Source: Bacillota bacterium
GTDB lineage: Bacteria; Bacillota; Clostridia; Peptostreptococcales; Anaerovoracaceae
Assembly (NCBI GenBank): GCA_029266295.1
Contig: JAQSXD010000046.1
Location: forward strand, 1 to 13,367
DNA length: 13,367 bases
Direction: 5' to 3'
The translations under genes were made by a program, and so were the position numbers. Positions 5,900 through 13,349 of the stretch are shown here, piece by piece (position 1 is the stretch's first letter; the number at the start of each line of letters is the position of its first letter). The notes under the pieces were generated by a model, which was not told the origin of the DNA, made no database searches, and saw only the letters and a list, made by a program, of their open reading frames with translations.

Positions 5900-5940
5900 T
5901 TTACATATATTTAACCATGATTTAACGAGATTGCGATCGT
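5900..5940 (+). promoter_or_regulatory. Three-hexamer, 11-bp-period regulator site and promoter of the glycosyltransferase gene
   Basis: TTTACA (5900-5905), TTAACC (5911-5916) and TTAACG (5922-5927) are separated by exactly 5 bp each. GATCGT (5935-5940) stands at the same +35 offset from the first hexamer as GATAGT in the array at 4746-4786. The match in order, spacing and offset between two sites more than 1.1 kb apart argues that one OmpR/PhoP-type regulator uses both. GATCGT alone is a poor -10. Confidence 0.55.
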
Positions 5941-5984
5941 TCATTGGAGATTTTTCTACTAAAATTGAATCAGGAGGTGTTCAA

Positions 5985-7268
5985 ATGAACTTTATCCCAA
6001 ATACATTACATAGTGTCCTAACAGGTCTTCTATGGTTCACAAGCTTTCTCTTGATCCTATATGGACTATATTATTTTGCTATTGCGCTCTTCTCTGTCAG
6101 ACGACTTCCTTCTGTAAATTCCAGTGCACCGGAAAAAAAATTTGCCATTTTAATCGCTGCAAGAAACGAAGCGGAAGTAATAGGGCATCTGATCAGCAGT
6201 TTGAAACTCCAGGATTATCCGAAAGAACTATATGAAATTTTTGTTATTCCAAACAATTGTACTGATAAGACAAGAGAAGTCGCCGAAATGGCGGGTGCTT
6301 CTATCCTTACGTGTCCAATCAAAACAAAATCCAAAGGAGAAGTTCTCTCTTTTGCTGTAGATACCTTTTTAAATTCTACAAATGATTCAGAACGATTTGA
6401 TGCATTCTGTATCTTTGACGCAGATAACCTTGTCCATCCCAATTTTCTGAGAGAAATGAATCATCATCTGTGTTCCGGAGCCCACGCCGCGCAAGGACGC
6501 AGGGAGAGTAAGAATCCTTCCGATACCATTATCTCATCATGTTACACCATCTATTATAATTCCCTCAACAGGCTCTATAATCATCCCAGAAGCGCTCTCG
6601 GACTATCTTCTGTCGTCAATGGCACCGGATTCATGTTCAGCGCAGCTGCAATCAGGGACCTGGGAGGCTGGCAGACGGGTACGCTTACGGAAGATCTGGA
6701 ATTTACCGCACTTTGTGCGTTAAATGGGATCCGGATTCATTGGTCTCCCAATGCAGTGGTATATGATGAGCAGCCACTTACCTTTGCCCAGTCGTGGCAT
6801 CAGAGAAAACGATGGTCCTCCGGCATGCAGCAGTGCCTAAAAAAATACTGGCAGCCCTTGCTGCGCTGCGCAGTAAAAAGAAGAAATCCTCATTGTCTGG
6901 ATATTTTACTCATGTTCCTTGCCACGCATGTGCAAGTAGTGGGTTTTTTCTCCTTCTTTCTAACGCTGCTTTTGAGTGCCCTGAACATAAGCTACAGTTT
7001 GTTCCCCCAAACAGATCTGGCCTTTCGCCTATTCCTCTCCTTTGATACCTCTTACCTGGCGGCGTCTGCAACGGCAGTCGCTGCACTGATGCTGGAAAGA
7101 AAAAGTCTGTCAAAGCATCTTTTGGGCATTCTGTTTACCTGGCTCTTTCTGACGAGCTGGATTCCGATTAATCTTCTCTGCCTGTTTCATAAGTCCGAAG
7201 ACTGGAAACCCATCGAGCATGTCAAAGGCGTTACCCTAAAGGAAGTTCTCTCCATCCAGTCCGATTAG
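5985..7268 (+). CDS. Membrane-bound processive family 2 glycosyltransferase
   Basis: The 427-residue protein is read from the ATG at 5985, preceded by CAGGAGGTG (5971-5979); a more upstream start would include the ribosome site and promoter. One N-terminal span (about 12-37) precedes a cytosolic GT-A domain with ILIAARNEAEVI, the nucleotide-sugar/metal DAD motif (145-147), the catalytic TED (235-237) and QRKRW (273-277), the Q..RW signature of processive enzymes such as cellulose, hyaluronan and poly-GlcNAc synthases. Three or four C-terminal spans follow (about 305-402). There is no PilZ domain. It should transfer sugar from a nucleotide donor to a lipid or growing glycan at the cytoplasmic membrane; donor and acceptor are unknown. 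The Pho-box-like promoter suggests envelope or glycolipid remodelling, which is inference. Confidence 0.88.
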   Translation: MNFIPNTLHSVLTGLLWFTSFLLILYGLYYFAIALFSVRRLPSVNSSAPEKKFAILIAARNEAEVIGHLISSLKLQDYPKELYEIFVIPNNCTDKTREVAEMAGASILTCPIKTKSKGEVLSFAVDTFLNSTNDSERFDAFCIFDADNLVHPNFLREMNHHLCSGAHAAQGRRESKNPSDTIISSCYTIYYNSLNRLYNHPRSALGLSSVVNGTGFMFSAAAIRDLGGWQTGTLTEDLEFTALCALNGIRIHWSPNAVVYDEQPLTFAQSWHQRKRWSSGMQQCLKKYWQPLLRCAVKRRNPHCLDILLMFLATHVQVVGFFSFFLTLLLSALNISYSLFPQTDLAFRLFLSFDTSYLAASATAVAALMLERKSLSKHLLGILFTWLFLTSWIPINLLCLFHKSEDWKPIEHVKGVTLKEVLSIQSD

Positions 7269-7315
7269 ATCCGTTTGGCTGCTGCACTTCCTCTCCCAAC
7301 AAGCTGTCTCTATCC

Positions 7316-8077
7316 TTATTCTTTGCGTAGAATGAAACTTAGATGTCTGCCGCAGGCCTTATCCTCCCTGTAGGAAAAGTAGTCTTTCGTATCATACGTG
7401 CAGGTACGGTCGATGAAAATCCGTTCCGGGTTGACCCCCGCCAGCTCACATTGCCGCTTTACGGTCAGCTGATTATCGATATGATATTTCCTGCTCTCAC
7501 GGTGATAGGAGATCAAATCATCTGCATATCCCAATCGGGAATACTGCAAGCTGACATCCTCATCCACTTCAAATCGGGCTGCGCTCAGGGCAGCCCCGAT
7601 GAATACAGAGAGTTCCTCCAGGTTGCAGTCCTCTTGATTTTTTAACCGCTCAAGAAACCTGGGTGTGATTTCCTTCACAGTACCCTGCCATCCGGAATGA
7701 ATGGTTCCTGTGAGACCTGTTTTTTCATGATACAGAATTACGGGAACGCAGTCTGCAGTAAAGCAGCATAACAGTAATCCCGGTTCATAGGTGTACAAAG
7801 CATCCGTATCGGCAATGGCAGTATCCGTAGCCAGTGCCCCTCGTCCCCGATCTCCGGTTCCAACCTGTCTGATATTTATACTGTGCGTTTGGTTCGTGCA
7901 AATAAAATCCTCCAGCGTGCATCCAACCTCTTCTGCAAGTTTTCTTCTGTTTGCAAGAACATCTTCCCGATCCCTGCATACATGAAGTGCCATGTTATTA
8001 CGTTCCGGCTGGGAATCCTGCGCGAAAGTCATCCCCGCCACAACATTTCGATTATTAAGCCAATATTGGATTTTCAA
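7316..8077 (-). CDS. pgeF: PgeF/YfiH-type purine nucleoside phosphorylase-like protein (LACC1 family)
   Basis: The 253-residue protein is read from the TTG at 8077, chosen because AAGGGG (complement of 8085-8090) stands 7 bases upstream; an upstream TTG at 8131 has no such site. The zinc-ligand motifs of the YfiH/LACC1 family are present: NQTHS (His), ADCVPV (Cys) and HSGWQGT (His), followed by RTCTYDTKDYFSYR and a C-terminal GRHLSFI. Family members, long annotated as polyphenol oxidases, act as purine nucleoside phosphorylase/adenosine deaminase, and the E. coli homologue edits peptidoglycan precursors. The usual GP.CCYEV stretch is here IGAALSAARFEV, so the paired cysteines are absent, although the zinc ligands are kept. 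It lies 84 bases downstream of the cyclic-di-GMP gene and is probably co-transcribed. Confidence 0.85.
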   Translation of the reverse strand: MKIQYWLNNRNVVAGMTFAQDSQPERNNMALHVCRDREDVLANRRKLAEEVGCTLEDFICTNQTHSINIRQVGTGDRGRGALATDTAIADTDALYTYEPGLLLCCFTADCVPVILYHEKTGLTGTIHSGWQGTVKEITPRFLERLKNQEDCNLEELSVFIGAALSAARFEVDEDVSLQYSRLGYADDLISYHRESRKYHIDNQLTVKRQCELAGVNPERIFIDRTCTYDTKDYFSYREDKACGRHLSFILRKE

Positions 8078-8161
8078 GAAGCTTCCCCTTTCTAGCGCTG
8101 TAGGAATATTGAGCTCTGTCTTTTTGCGCAAAATTAAAGTTCCTTTTTAGTTCCACGCTCC

Positions 8162-10093
8162 TTACTCCCATGTATGATTCAAAACATGTTCCGTGAAAAC
8201 CATTGCAATATCAGGGTCAAACTGGGTTCCTGCATTGTTCCTGATTTCCAAAATAGCCTCCTGGTCGCTCAAGGCTTTTCGATAGGGCCGCTCACTGGTC
8301 ATGGCATCATAGCTGTCCGCCACAGCGATAATTCTTGAAAGCTGCGGGATATCGTTGCCGCTGAGCCCCTTGGGGTATCCGCCTCCGTCCCATCTTTCAT
8401 GATGTGCCCAGATGCATTCTGCCAGATCCAGCATTTCATCTGAAGCGCTCAAGATTCTGTATCCAATGTCGGGATGCCGTTTTATTTCGATGAATTCCAG
8501 ATCAGAAAGCTTGCCCGGCTTATTCAATATCCCTTCACCGATTGCGATTTTACCGATATCATGAAGCAGGCCTACTACTTTCAGCTTATGAATATCAATC
8601 TCAGAGAGTCCCATGACCCTACCAATTTTCTGACACAGCTCACTTACCCGTTTCGAGTGCTGCTCTTCTCTGTAATTCTTTTCATGAAGGGTATTGATGA
8701 TCGTTCCGATAATATTCCCTCTCAAGCTCTGGCTCTCGAGAAGCTTATGCTTATACATATAATCTTCCGCACTTTTCAGAACCTTCATGATGTCTTCACC
8801 GGCAGTATATTTTGTCTCCCACCCAAAAGAGATACTAATGTTGACGGAATTAACATATTCCTCAGAATAGCGCTGCCGGATTTTTTGTATCAGGCGTTCC
8901 GCCTCTTCGCCCTTGGTGTTCGGTAAAAGAATTACAAATTCATCACCGCCCCAACGAGCAACCAGATCGTTCTCCCTGCAGGCGCCTTGAATGGCAGAGG
9001 CCGCTTTCTGAAGCAGCTCATCTCCTTTATCATGTCCGAAGGCATCATTAACCATCCGCAGCCCGTTCACATCACCAATGATAATGGAGATCGGAAGGTT
9101 CTCTTCACAGTCAAAGCGTTTTATTTCATTTTCATAATACCTTCTATTGTAAACTCCTGTTAGTTTATCGTAATAATTCAGGAACCTGATTTCGTCTTCG
9201 GTTTTCTTCCGTTCCGTGACATCCCGCAAAGCAATCATGTAACAGTCTGCTTTTCCTGATAGAAAATGCATTACTTTGGTAATCTGTGCAGAATACCATA
9301 TTTCAAGGTCATTTACACGGTATGGAAATATATGCGGAGCAATGACATCCTCTGCTTCCAATCTCTTCAGCCCTCTTTCCAGCAAGGCGCACAGTTCATA
9401 AGGAAGTACATCATAATAATAATTTCCGATAAACTCCTCTGGATAAAGGCAGACCTCCTGAGAGATCGGACGATTCCATTCCAGGAATCTGCCGGAGCGA
9501 TCCAGCAAAATAATATGATCCTGCATGGAATCGAACAGCCTGTTCAGCTTACTGCTTGCCTCCAGATACCGAAGCTTTGATAAGCTGCTGTCAACCACAG
9601 TCATCACAAACGCTTTGTAATATTCCAGAAGCGATCGTATTTTTTCTTTGGAGATTCGGGGAACCTCCTGCAATGCCGCTAGGTACTGCTCTTCATCAAA
9701 ACCAAACTCCGCCGCCTGCTTTTTGTATAGATCCAAGTTGATGCGTTCATCTTCATGAAAGTACGGCCCAATAAATAAGGTCGCAATATGTTGTTTTTCT
9801 ATAATGATGGGAACGGCTGCATCCCACATATGATTGAGGCATTTATATGCCACGAAATCATCATATCCAATATGCATTTTAATGCATTGATCGCTGATTT
9901 TACATCGTTTTGCAGTTTCAGGGTGGTTCCTGTGGTAAATGGAACAAATTCCATTCCATCCTGCTGAGGCAAGCACATTTCCATCCATATCCATAATTCC
10001 TACGGGAATTCCTACGACCTTGTTCATGTTCTCAATCATTGTTTGAAGTGCTTCAAAATTGATTAGTTCTTCCAGTTTCCAGCTGCCCACCAT
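8162..10093 (-). CDS. PocR-PAS-GGDEF-HD-GYP cyclic-di-GMP signalling protein
   Basis: The protein has 643 residues from the ATG at 10093, which has AGGAG 9 bases upstream. A GTG at 10138 lies upstream of the predicted transcript start and is rejected. Domain order: a PocR-type sensory domain (about 10-165) with several cysteines around YHRNHPETAKRCKISD; a PAS-like domain (about 185-295) ending RDVTERKK; GGDEF (about 305-460) with RWGGDEF and an intact inhibitory RxxD (REND) five residues before it; and HD-GYP (about 475-640) with HDIGK, RHPDIGYRIL, HHERWDGGGYPKG and DSYDAMT. Synthase and phosphodiesterase motifs both look intact, so it may make and degrade cyclic-di-GMP according to a small-molecule signal. 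No membrane span is seen, so it is probably cytosolic. PgeF lies downstream. Confidence 0.92.
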   Translation of the reverse strand: MVGSWKLEELINFEALQTMIENMNKVVGIPVGIMDMDGNVLASAGWNGICSIYHRNHPETAKRCKISDQCIKMHIGYDDFVAYKCLNHMWDAAVPIIIEKQHIATLFIGPYFHEDERINLDLYKKQAAEFGFDEEQYLAALQEVPRISKEKIRSLLEYYKAFVMTVVDSSLSKLRYLEASSKLNRLFDSMQDHIILLDRSGRFLEWNRPISQEVCLYPEEFIGNYYYDVLPYELCALLERGLKRLEAEDVIAPHIFPYRVNDLEIWYSAQITKVMHFLSGKADCYMIALRDVTERKKTEDEIRFLNYYDKLTGVYNRRYYENEIKRFDCEENLPISIIIGDVNGLRMVNDAFGHDKGDELLQKAASAIQGACRENDLVARWGGDEFVILLPNTKGEEAERLIQKIRQRYSEEYVNSVNISISFGWETKYTAGEDIMKVLKSAEDYMYKHKLLESQSLRGNIIGTIINTLHEKNYREEQHSKRVSELCQKIGRVMGLSEIDIHKLKVVGLLHDIGKIAIGEGILNKPGKLSDLEFIEIKRHPDIGYRILSASDEMLDLAECIWAHHERWDGGGYPKGLSGNDIPQLSRIIAVADSYDAMTSERPYRKALSDQEAILEIRNNAGTQFDPDIAMVFTEHVLNHTWE

Positions 10094-10140
10094 TCGCCTG
10101 CTCTCCTGCATATCTACTGCAAATTTGACGTATCGCACTT

Positions 10141-10169
10141 ATTATAGCACAGTGTGCTCCAATTGTCTG
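10141..10169 (-). promoter_or_regulatory. Promoter of the cyclic-di-GMP gene with palindrome in its spacer
   Basis: On the minus strand CAGACA (10169-10164), a 17-bp spacer and TATAAT (10146-10141) form a sigma-A-like promoter, placing the transcript start just upstream of the chosen ATG at 10093. The spacer contains the perfect dyad AGCACA-n-TGTGCT (10146-10158), overlapping the -10, a position suited to a repressor operator. Confidence 0.6.
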
Positions 10170-10187
10170 ATTGTGAAAGAACTTTTT

Positions 10188-10217
10188 CCGCGGGAGCATC
10201 GCCTCAATGCTCCCCGG
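10188..10217. repeat. Strong dyad between divergent promoters
   Basis: GGGAGCAT (10192-10199) and ATGCTCCC (10207-10214) pair with a 7-base loop, extended by CCG/CGG (10188-10190 with 10215-10217) past one bulged C. It lies between the promoter of the signalling gene and that of mgsA. There is no adjacent T-run, so an operator or insulating structure is more likely than a terminator. Confidence 0.5.
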
Positions 10218-10233
10218 CATTTCGTATTTTTAC

Positions 10234-10262
10234 TTGATAATCTGAATGCTTCCATGTATTAT
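10234..10262 (+). promoter_or_regulatory. Sigma-A promoter of mgsA
   Basis: TTGATA (10234-10239) and TATTAT (10257-10262), each 5 of 6 to consensus, are separated by exactly 17 bp. This predicts a leader of about 36 bases before the mgsA ATG. Confidence 0.75.
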
Positions 10263-10304
10263 GATTATGTATGAATAAAACACCGATATTTAAAGGGAGG
10301 AACT

Positions 10305-10751
10305 ATGAGCAATAACTTACTCGGGAAACAAAAGAAAATCGCTTTGATCGCCCATGATCACAGAAAAAAGGATATGATTGAATGGGCCCTGAAGAACAAA
10401 GAGCTTCTGAGCGGTCACTTTCTTTGTGGGACCGGAACCACTGCCTCTCTCATTGCTGAAGAAACCGGCCTGCCGGTCAAGCCATATAAGAGCGGCCCGC
10501 TGGGGGGAGACCAACAGATCGGCGCGATGATTTCAGAAGGAAAGGTGGATTTCATGGTCTTTTTCTGGGATCCGCTTACATCACAGCCTCATGATCCGGA
10601 TGTAAAAGCGCTCCTTAGAATTGCAGTGCTCTACGATATACCGGCGGCTATGAATCGTTCCACTGCTGATTACCTTTTGACTTCACCGCTCATGAACAGT
10701 GAGCACGAGCGTCATATCATCACCTACCAGAACTCAGTTAAGGTGAAATAA
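10305..10751 (+). CDS. mgsA: Methylglyoxal synthase
   Basis: The 148-residue enzyme converts dihydroxyacetone phosphate to methylglyoxal and phosphate, a cytosolic glycolytic bypass that releases phosphate when it is short. Family residues are visible: IALIAHDHRK near the N-terminus (His17, His19), CGTGTT for phosphate binding, SGPLGGDQQIGA with the catalytic Asp (Asp69), and FFWDPLTSQPHDPDVKALL with His96, then NRSTADYL. Length and motifs match E. coli MgsA closely. AAAGGGAGG stands just upstream of the ATG, and a clear promoter and a downstream terminator make it a single-gene transcript. It is divergent from the cyclic-di-GMP gene. Confidence 0.96.
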   Translation: MSNNLLGKQKKIALIAHDHRKKDMIEWALKNKELLSGHFLCGTGTTASLIAEETGLPVKPYKSGPLGGDQQIGAMISEGKVDFMVFFWDPLTSQPHDPDVKALLRIAVLYDIPAAMNRSTADYLLTSPLMNSEHERHIITYQNSVKVK

Positions 10752-10761
10752 CAACAAAAGA

Positions 10762-10797
10762 AAAAACACGGTATAAAAAAGTGCCGTGTTTTTCTAT
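10762..10797. terminator. Bidirectional terminator between mgsA and the MBL-fold gene
   Basis: AAAAACACGG (10762-10771) pairs with CCGTGTTTTT (10784-10793), ten pairs with a 12-base loop. The plus strand runs out through T-rich sequence and the minus strand through TTTTTTCTTTT. Both convergent genes end within a few bases, so it serves mgsA and the lipB-lipA operon. Confidence 0.85.
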
Positions 10798-11673
10798 TTA
10801 ATAGTAATATTCTTCACCAAGTTCTTCAAGAAAGGTCACAGGGGGAAACGTTTGACCTGCTTTTTCGGCGCTTTTTTTCGCCGCCGCAATCCAGCCGTAT
10901 AGATCCTTATCTTTTTGTGGAAGGTGTAGCGCAACGATTTCTTTCGGTTTGATCCATTCCTGAATTAATTTCTGCGAGGAAGGTAGGCTGACGTAGGGAA
11001 AAGGAACGATCATCAGATCAATCCCTTCTTCTTCAAGTTTCAAATTTTGATAATTATTTGCTTCCGATGCTCCGTCACCTACATGAAGTATTATTTTATT
11101 ACCTCTGATGAGAAATGCCAGATTTCTGACTGTCTCGTATTCTTCCCCGAAATGAATCATAGAGATAGCCTCGATTTCAATACCGGATAGATGAAGCGTC
11201 TGTCTTCGTCCCGGCTCCAAATCAAGAGAAATTAGCTGGTTCTCCGGATCAGCCGCATCCTGCTCCGAATTTAGCCGCTTCCTTACCGACGCGATTGCTT
11301 TTTCTGTTGATAAAATCTTTGCCGTCCCCCCGTTTCTTACGTATGCAGCAACCAGCTCTGAATCAAAGTGGTCACCATGATGGTGGGTAAACAGCATCAA
11401 GTCAATCCCATCATAGGGAGGTACGCCCAATAAGATATCCTCTGCCATTTGATCGGGGGTTGTCCGGTATAAGTCAAACCCTTCCTTGCAGAGTCCGTCG
11501 ATCAGTATTTTCTTTCCCTGAAGATTCAGCAAAACCCCTGCATTTGCCACATAGGTCAATCGGTTTGCTCCATAAAGCAATCGGTTATGATCCGCTGCCT
11601 GCCTTCCGTCGCAAATCGTACTTTGCTCACTGCCGAATTCAGCTATATCTGGATCTAACTGGTTCTCATGCAT
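10798..11673 (-). CDS. Metallo-beta-lactamase-fold hydrolase
   Basis: The protein has about 291 residues from the ATG at 11673, which overlaps the lipA stop in ATGCATGA and has GGTGAGG about 9 bases upstream. An ATG at 11694 would add 7 residues and overlap lipA by 29 bases. Metal-binding features of the MBL fold are visible: VANAGVLL then ILIDG near the N-terminus, the THHHGDHFD motif, a second histidine in SMIHFG, the bridging aspartate in HVGDG, and a final histidine in IVALHLP. It resembles UlaG-like/cyclase-type MBL hydrolases, but the substrate cannot be assigned. Its place as the last gene of the lipB-lipA operon hints at a link to lipoate or acyl metabolism, or mere co-expression. Confidence 0.85.
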   Translation of the reverse strand: MHENQLDPDIAEFGSEQSTICDGRQAADHNRLLYGANRLTYVANAGVLLNLQGKKILIDGLCKEGFDLYRTTPDQMAEDILLGVPPYDGIDLMLFTHHHGDHFDSELVAAYVRNGGTAKILSTEKAIASVRKRLNSEQDAADPENQLISLDLEPGRRQTLHLSGIEIEAISMIHFGEEYETVRNLAFLIRGNKIILHVGDGASEANNYQNLKLEEEGIDLMIVPFPYVSLPSSQKLIQEWIKPKEIVALHLPQKDKDLYGWIAAAKKSAEKAGQTFPPVTFLEELGEEYYY

Positions 11674-12520
11674 TGGAAAAAGCCTCACCAGCATGATACG
11701 AGCTCCTCACCAGCGGAGAGGAAGCCACATGGCGAAAACCCATTCCTTCAGCCAGCTTCTTATATTTTTCAAACTGTTCCGGAGTTACATATTCCACCAC
11801 CGGATGATGCAGTTCGGAAGGTGCTAAATACTGACCTATGGTAACGATATCGCAATCTGATTTACGCAGGTCCTTCAGCAACTCCTCCACCTCATCTGGA
11901 GTCTCTCCCAGGCCTACCATCAACCCTGATTTGGAATAAATAGAAGGATCCAGTTCCTTCACTCTCTTGATTAATTCCAAAGACCGATCATAATCGGCAA
12001 TGGGTCTTACGGATGGATAAAGGCGTTTCACCGTTTCAATATTGTGATTGATTACCTGTGGTTTCGCCGCAGCAACCGCAGCAAGCGCTTCTTTATCTCC
12101 CTCAAAATCAGGGATTAATACTTCGATTGCAGTAGCAGGCGAGGTTTTCTTCACCTCTTCAATCACCCGCGCAAAATGCCCCGCTCCCCCATCAGGAAGA
12201 TCGTCTCTTGTTACCGAGGTCACAACCACATGCTTTAACTCCAGCTCGGCAGCAGCCTGGGCAACTCTGGCAGGCTCGCCGTCGTCTACCGTCATTGGAT
12301 GCCCCTTGGAGACATTACAAAAGGTACATTGTCTTGTGCATTCCCTTCCCAAGATCATAAAGGTTGCGGTTCTCTTCCCAAAACATTCCATCGCATTGGG
12401 GCAATTCGCCTCCTGGCAGACCGTGTGCAGGTTCAACGCCTTCAGCATCTCACTTACCTCATTGATCTTGGGAGAATAGGACACTCTTATCTTAAGCCAG
12501 TCCGGTTTCTTTTCGTTCAT
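11666..12520 (-). CDS. lipA: Lipoyl synthase (radical SAM)
   Basis: The 284-residue enzyme inserts two sulfurs into protein-bound octanoyl groups to make the lipoyl cofactor. Both iron-sulfur sites are visible: the auxiliary cluster cysteines Cys35, Cys40 and Cys46 (CQEANCPNAMEC) with the C-terminal RSSYHAGE serine ligand (about 273), and the radical-SAM CTRQCTFC (Cys61, Cys65, Cys68). VTSVTRDDLPDGGA, NHNIETV and SGLMVGLGE are further family blocks. The ATG overlaps the lipB stop by four bases (ATGA), with GGAGG inside lipB, so the two are translationally coupled. Substrate proteins (glycine-cleavage H protein or E2 subunits) are outside the window. Confidence 0.97.
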   Translation of the reverse strand: MNEKKPDWLKIRVSYSPKINEVSEMLKALNLHTVCQEANCPNAMECFGKRTATFMILGRECTRQCTFCNVSKGHPMTVDDGEPARVAQAAAELELKHVVVTSVTRDDLPDGGAGHFARVIEEVKKTSPATAIEVLIPDFEGDKEALAAVAAAKPQVINHNIETVKRLYPSVRPIADYDRSLELIKRVKELDPSIYSKSGLMVGLGETPDEVEELLKDLRKSDCDIVTIGQYLAPSELHHPVVEYVTPEQFEKYKKLAEGMGFRHVASSPLVRSSYHAGEAFSNA

Positions 12521-13239
12521 CTTTGCTCCTCCTCACTGCCTTCCAGCTCTTGCGTCAATTTCTCCACTTGATCTAGAAAAGCACTTCTCTCCACATTGTT
12601 TGATTCATACCCGTATTGCTGTATGAAATATTCGGCAGTTTTGTTTGTGATTACATCGACATCCTGCGCCTGTCCAAGAATTTTTTGCAGGGAAGTCACA
12701 CCCTTATCCAGAATCCCGCAGGGATTTATCCATTGGAAATGTTCCAGGTTTGTGTTGATATTGAAGGCAAAACCATGCATGGTAATCCAGCGTTTCACCG
12801 CACAGCCGAGCGCGGTAATTTTTTCATTTCCCACCCATACGCCCGGGTATTTGGGATCTCTTCCTGCATCAATGCCGTATTCATATTTCAGCAACTCAAT
12901 AAACGTATTTTCGAGCTTCCTAAAAAATATCTTCACATCTTTATCCTGCTGTTTTAGGTTGAGTATGGGATAGCCCACCAGTTGGCCGGGGCCGTGATAG
13001 GTCACATCGCCTCCTCTGCTGATGTGGTGGACGGAAACGCCCATGGATTTTAGAAAATCCTCATTGGCCAGAATATTTATGTCCTTACCTGCTGTCCCTA
13101 CTGTAATTACAGGCGGATGCTCCAGCAGCAGTAACGTATCTTCGATCAGATCCAACTGCCTCAGCTTCAGAAGCCGGTTCTGCAAATCCAGTGCAGCCGG
13201 GTATTCGATTTGTCCAAGTTTTACAAGATTAAGCAGCAT
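12517..13239 (-). CDS. lipB: Octanoyl-[ACP]:protein N-octanoyltransferase
   Basis: The 240-residue enzyme transfers octanoate from acyl carrier protein to lysines of lipoyl domains, the step before LipA. Visible motifs are RGGDVTYHGPGQLVGYPI (about 75-92), NEKITALGCAVKRWITMHG with the catalytic lysine (Lys140), and WINPCG with the catalytic cysteine (Cys174). Length is near the usual 210-240, with a charged Glu-rich tail. GGAGG 7 bases before the ATG supports the start. It heads an operon with lipA and the MBL-fold gene, so the organism can make lipoyl cofactor de novo rather than rely on scavenging. Confidence 0.96.
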   Translation of the reverse strand: MLLNLVKLGQIEYPAALDLQNRLLKLRQLDLIEDTLLLLEHPPVITVGTAGKDINILANEDFLKSMGVSVHHISRGGDVTYHGPGQLVGYPILNLKQQDKDVKIFFRKLENTFIELLKYEYGIDAGRDPKYPGVWVGNEKITALGCAVKRWITMHGFAFNINTNLEHFQWINPCGILDKGVTSLQKILGQAQDVDVITNKTAEYFIQQYGYESNNVERSAFLDQVEKLTQELEGSEEEQR

Positions 13240-13320
13240 TCAGATTCCTCCATTCTGCATAACAACATCAGTATTCTGTGGCACGCTCCGAGACGGTGCT
13301 GCTGCCTCATGTTGAGATTT

Positions 13321-13349
13321 ATGTTATAACAATCGTGCAGAAAGGTCAA
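13321..13349 (-). promoter_or_regulatory. Promoter of the lipB-lipA operon
   Basis: On the minus strand TTGACC (13349-13344) and TAACAT (13326-13321) are 17 bp apart, 5 of 6 and 4 of 6 to consensus, upstream of an ~80-base leader. The leader contains a CAACAT/ATGTTG inverted repeat (13263-13268 with 13309-13314) that could close a larger RNA structure. Confidence 0.55.

Noticed and set aside
7269..7315. Terminator between the convergent glycosyltransferase and pgeF genes
   Set aside because: No stem-loop with T-run could be found in this 47-bp gap on either strand.
8474..8926. 150-codon plus-strand frame opposite the GGDEF/HD-GYP coding region
   Set aside because: Antisense shadow of a well-supported gene, with no ribosome site and no family resemblance.
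12048..12479. 143-codon plus-strand frame opposite lipA
   Set aside because: Antisense shadow of lipA; composition is Ser/Ala/Thr-rich as expected from the complement of a coding frame.
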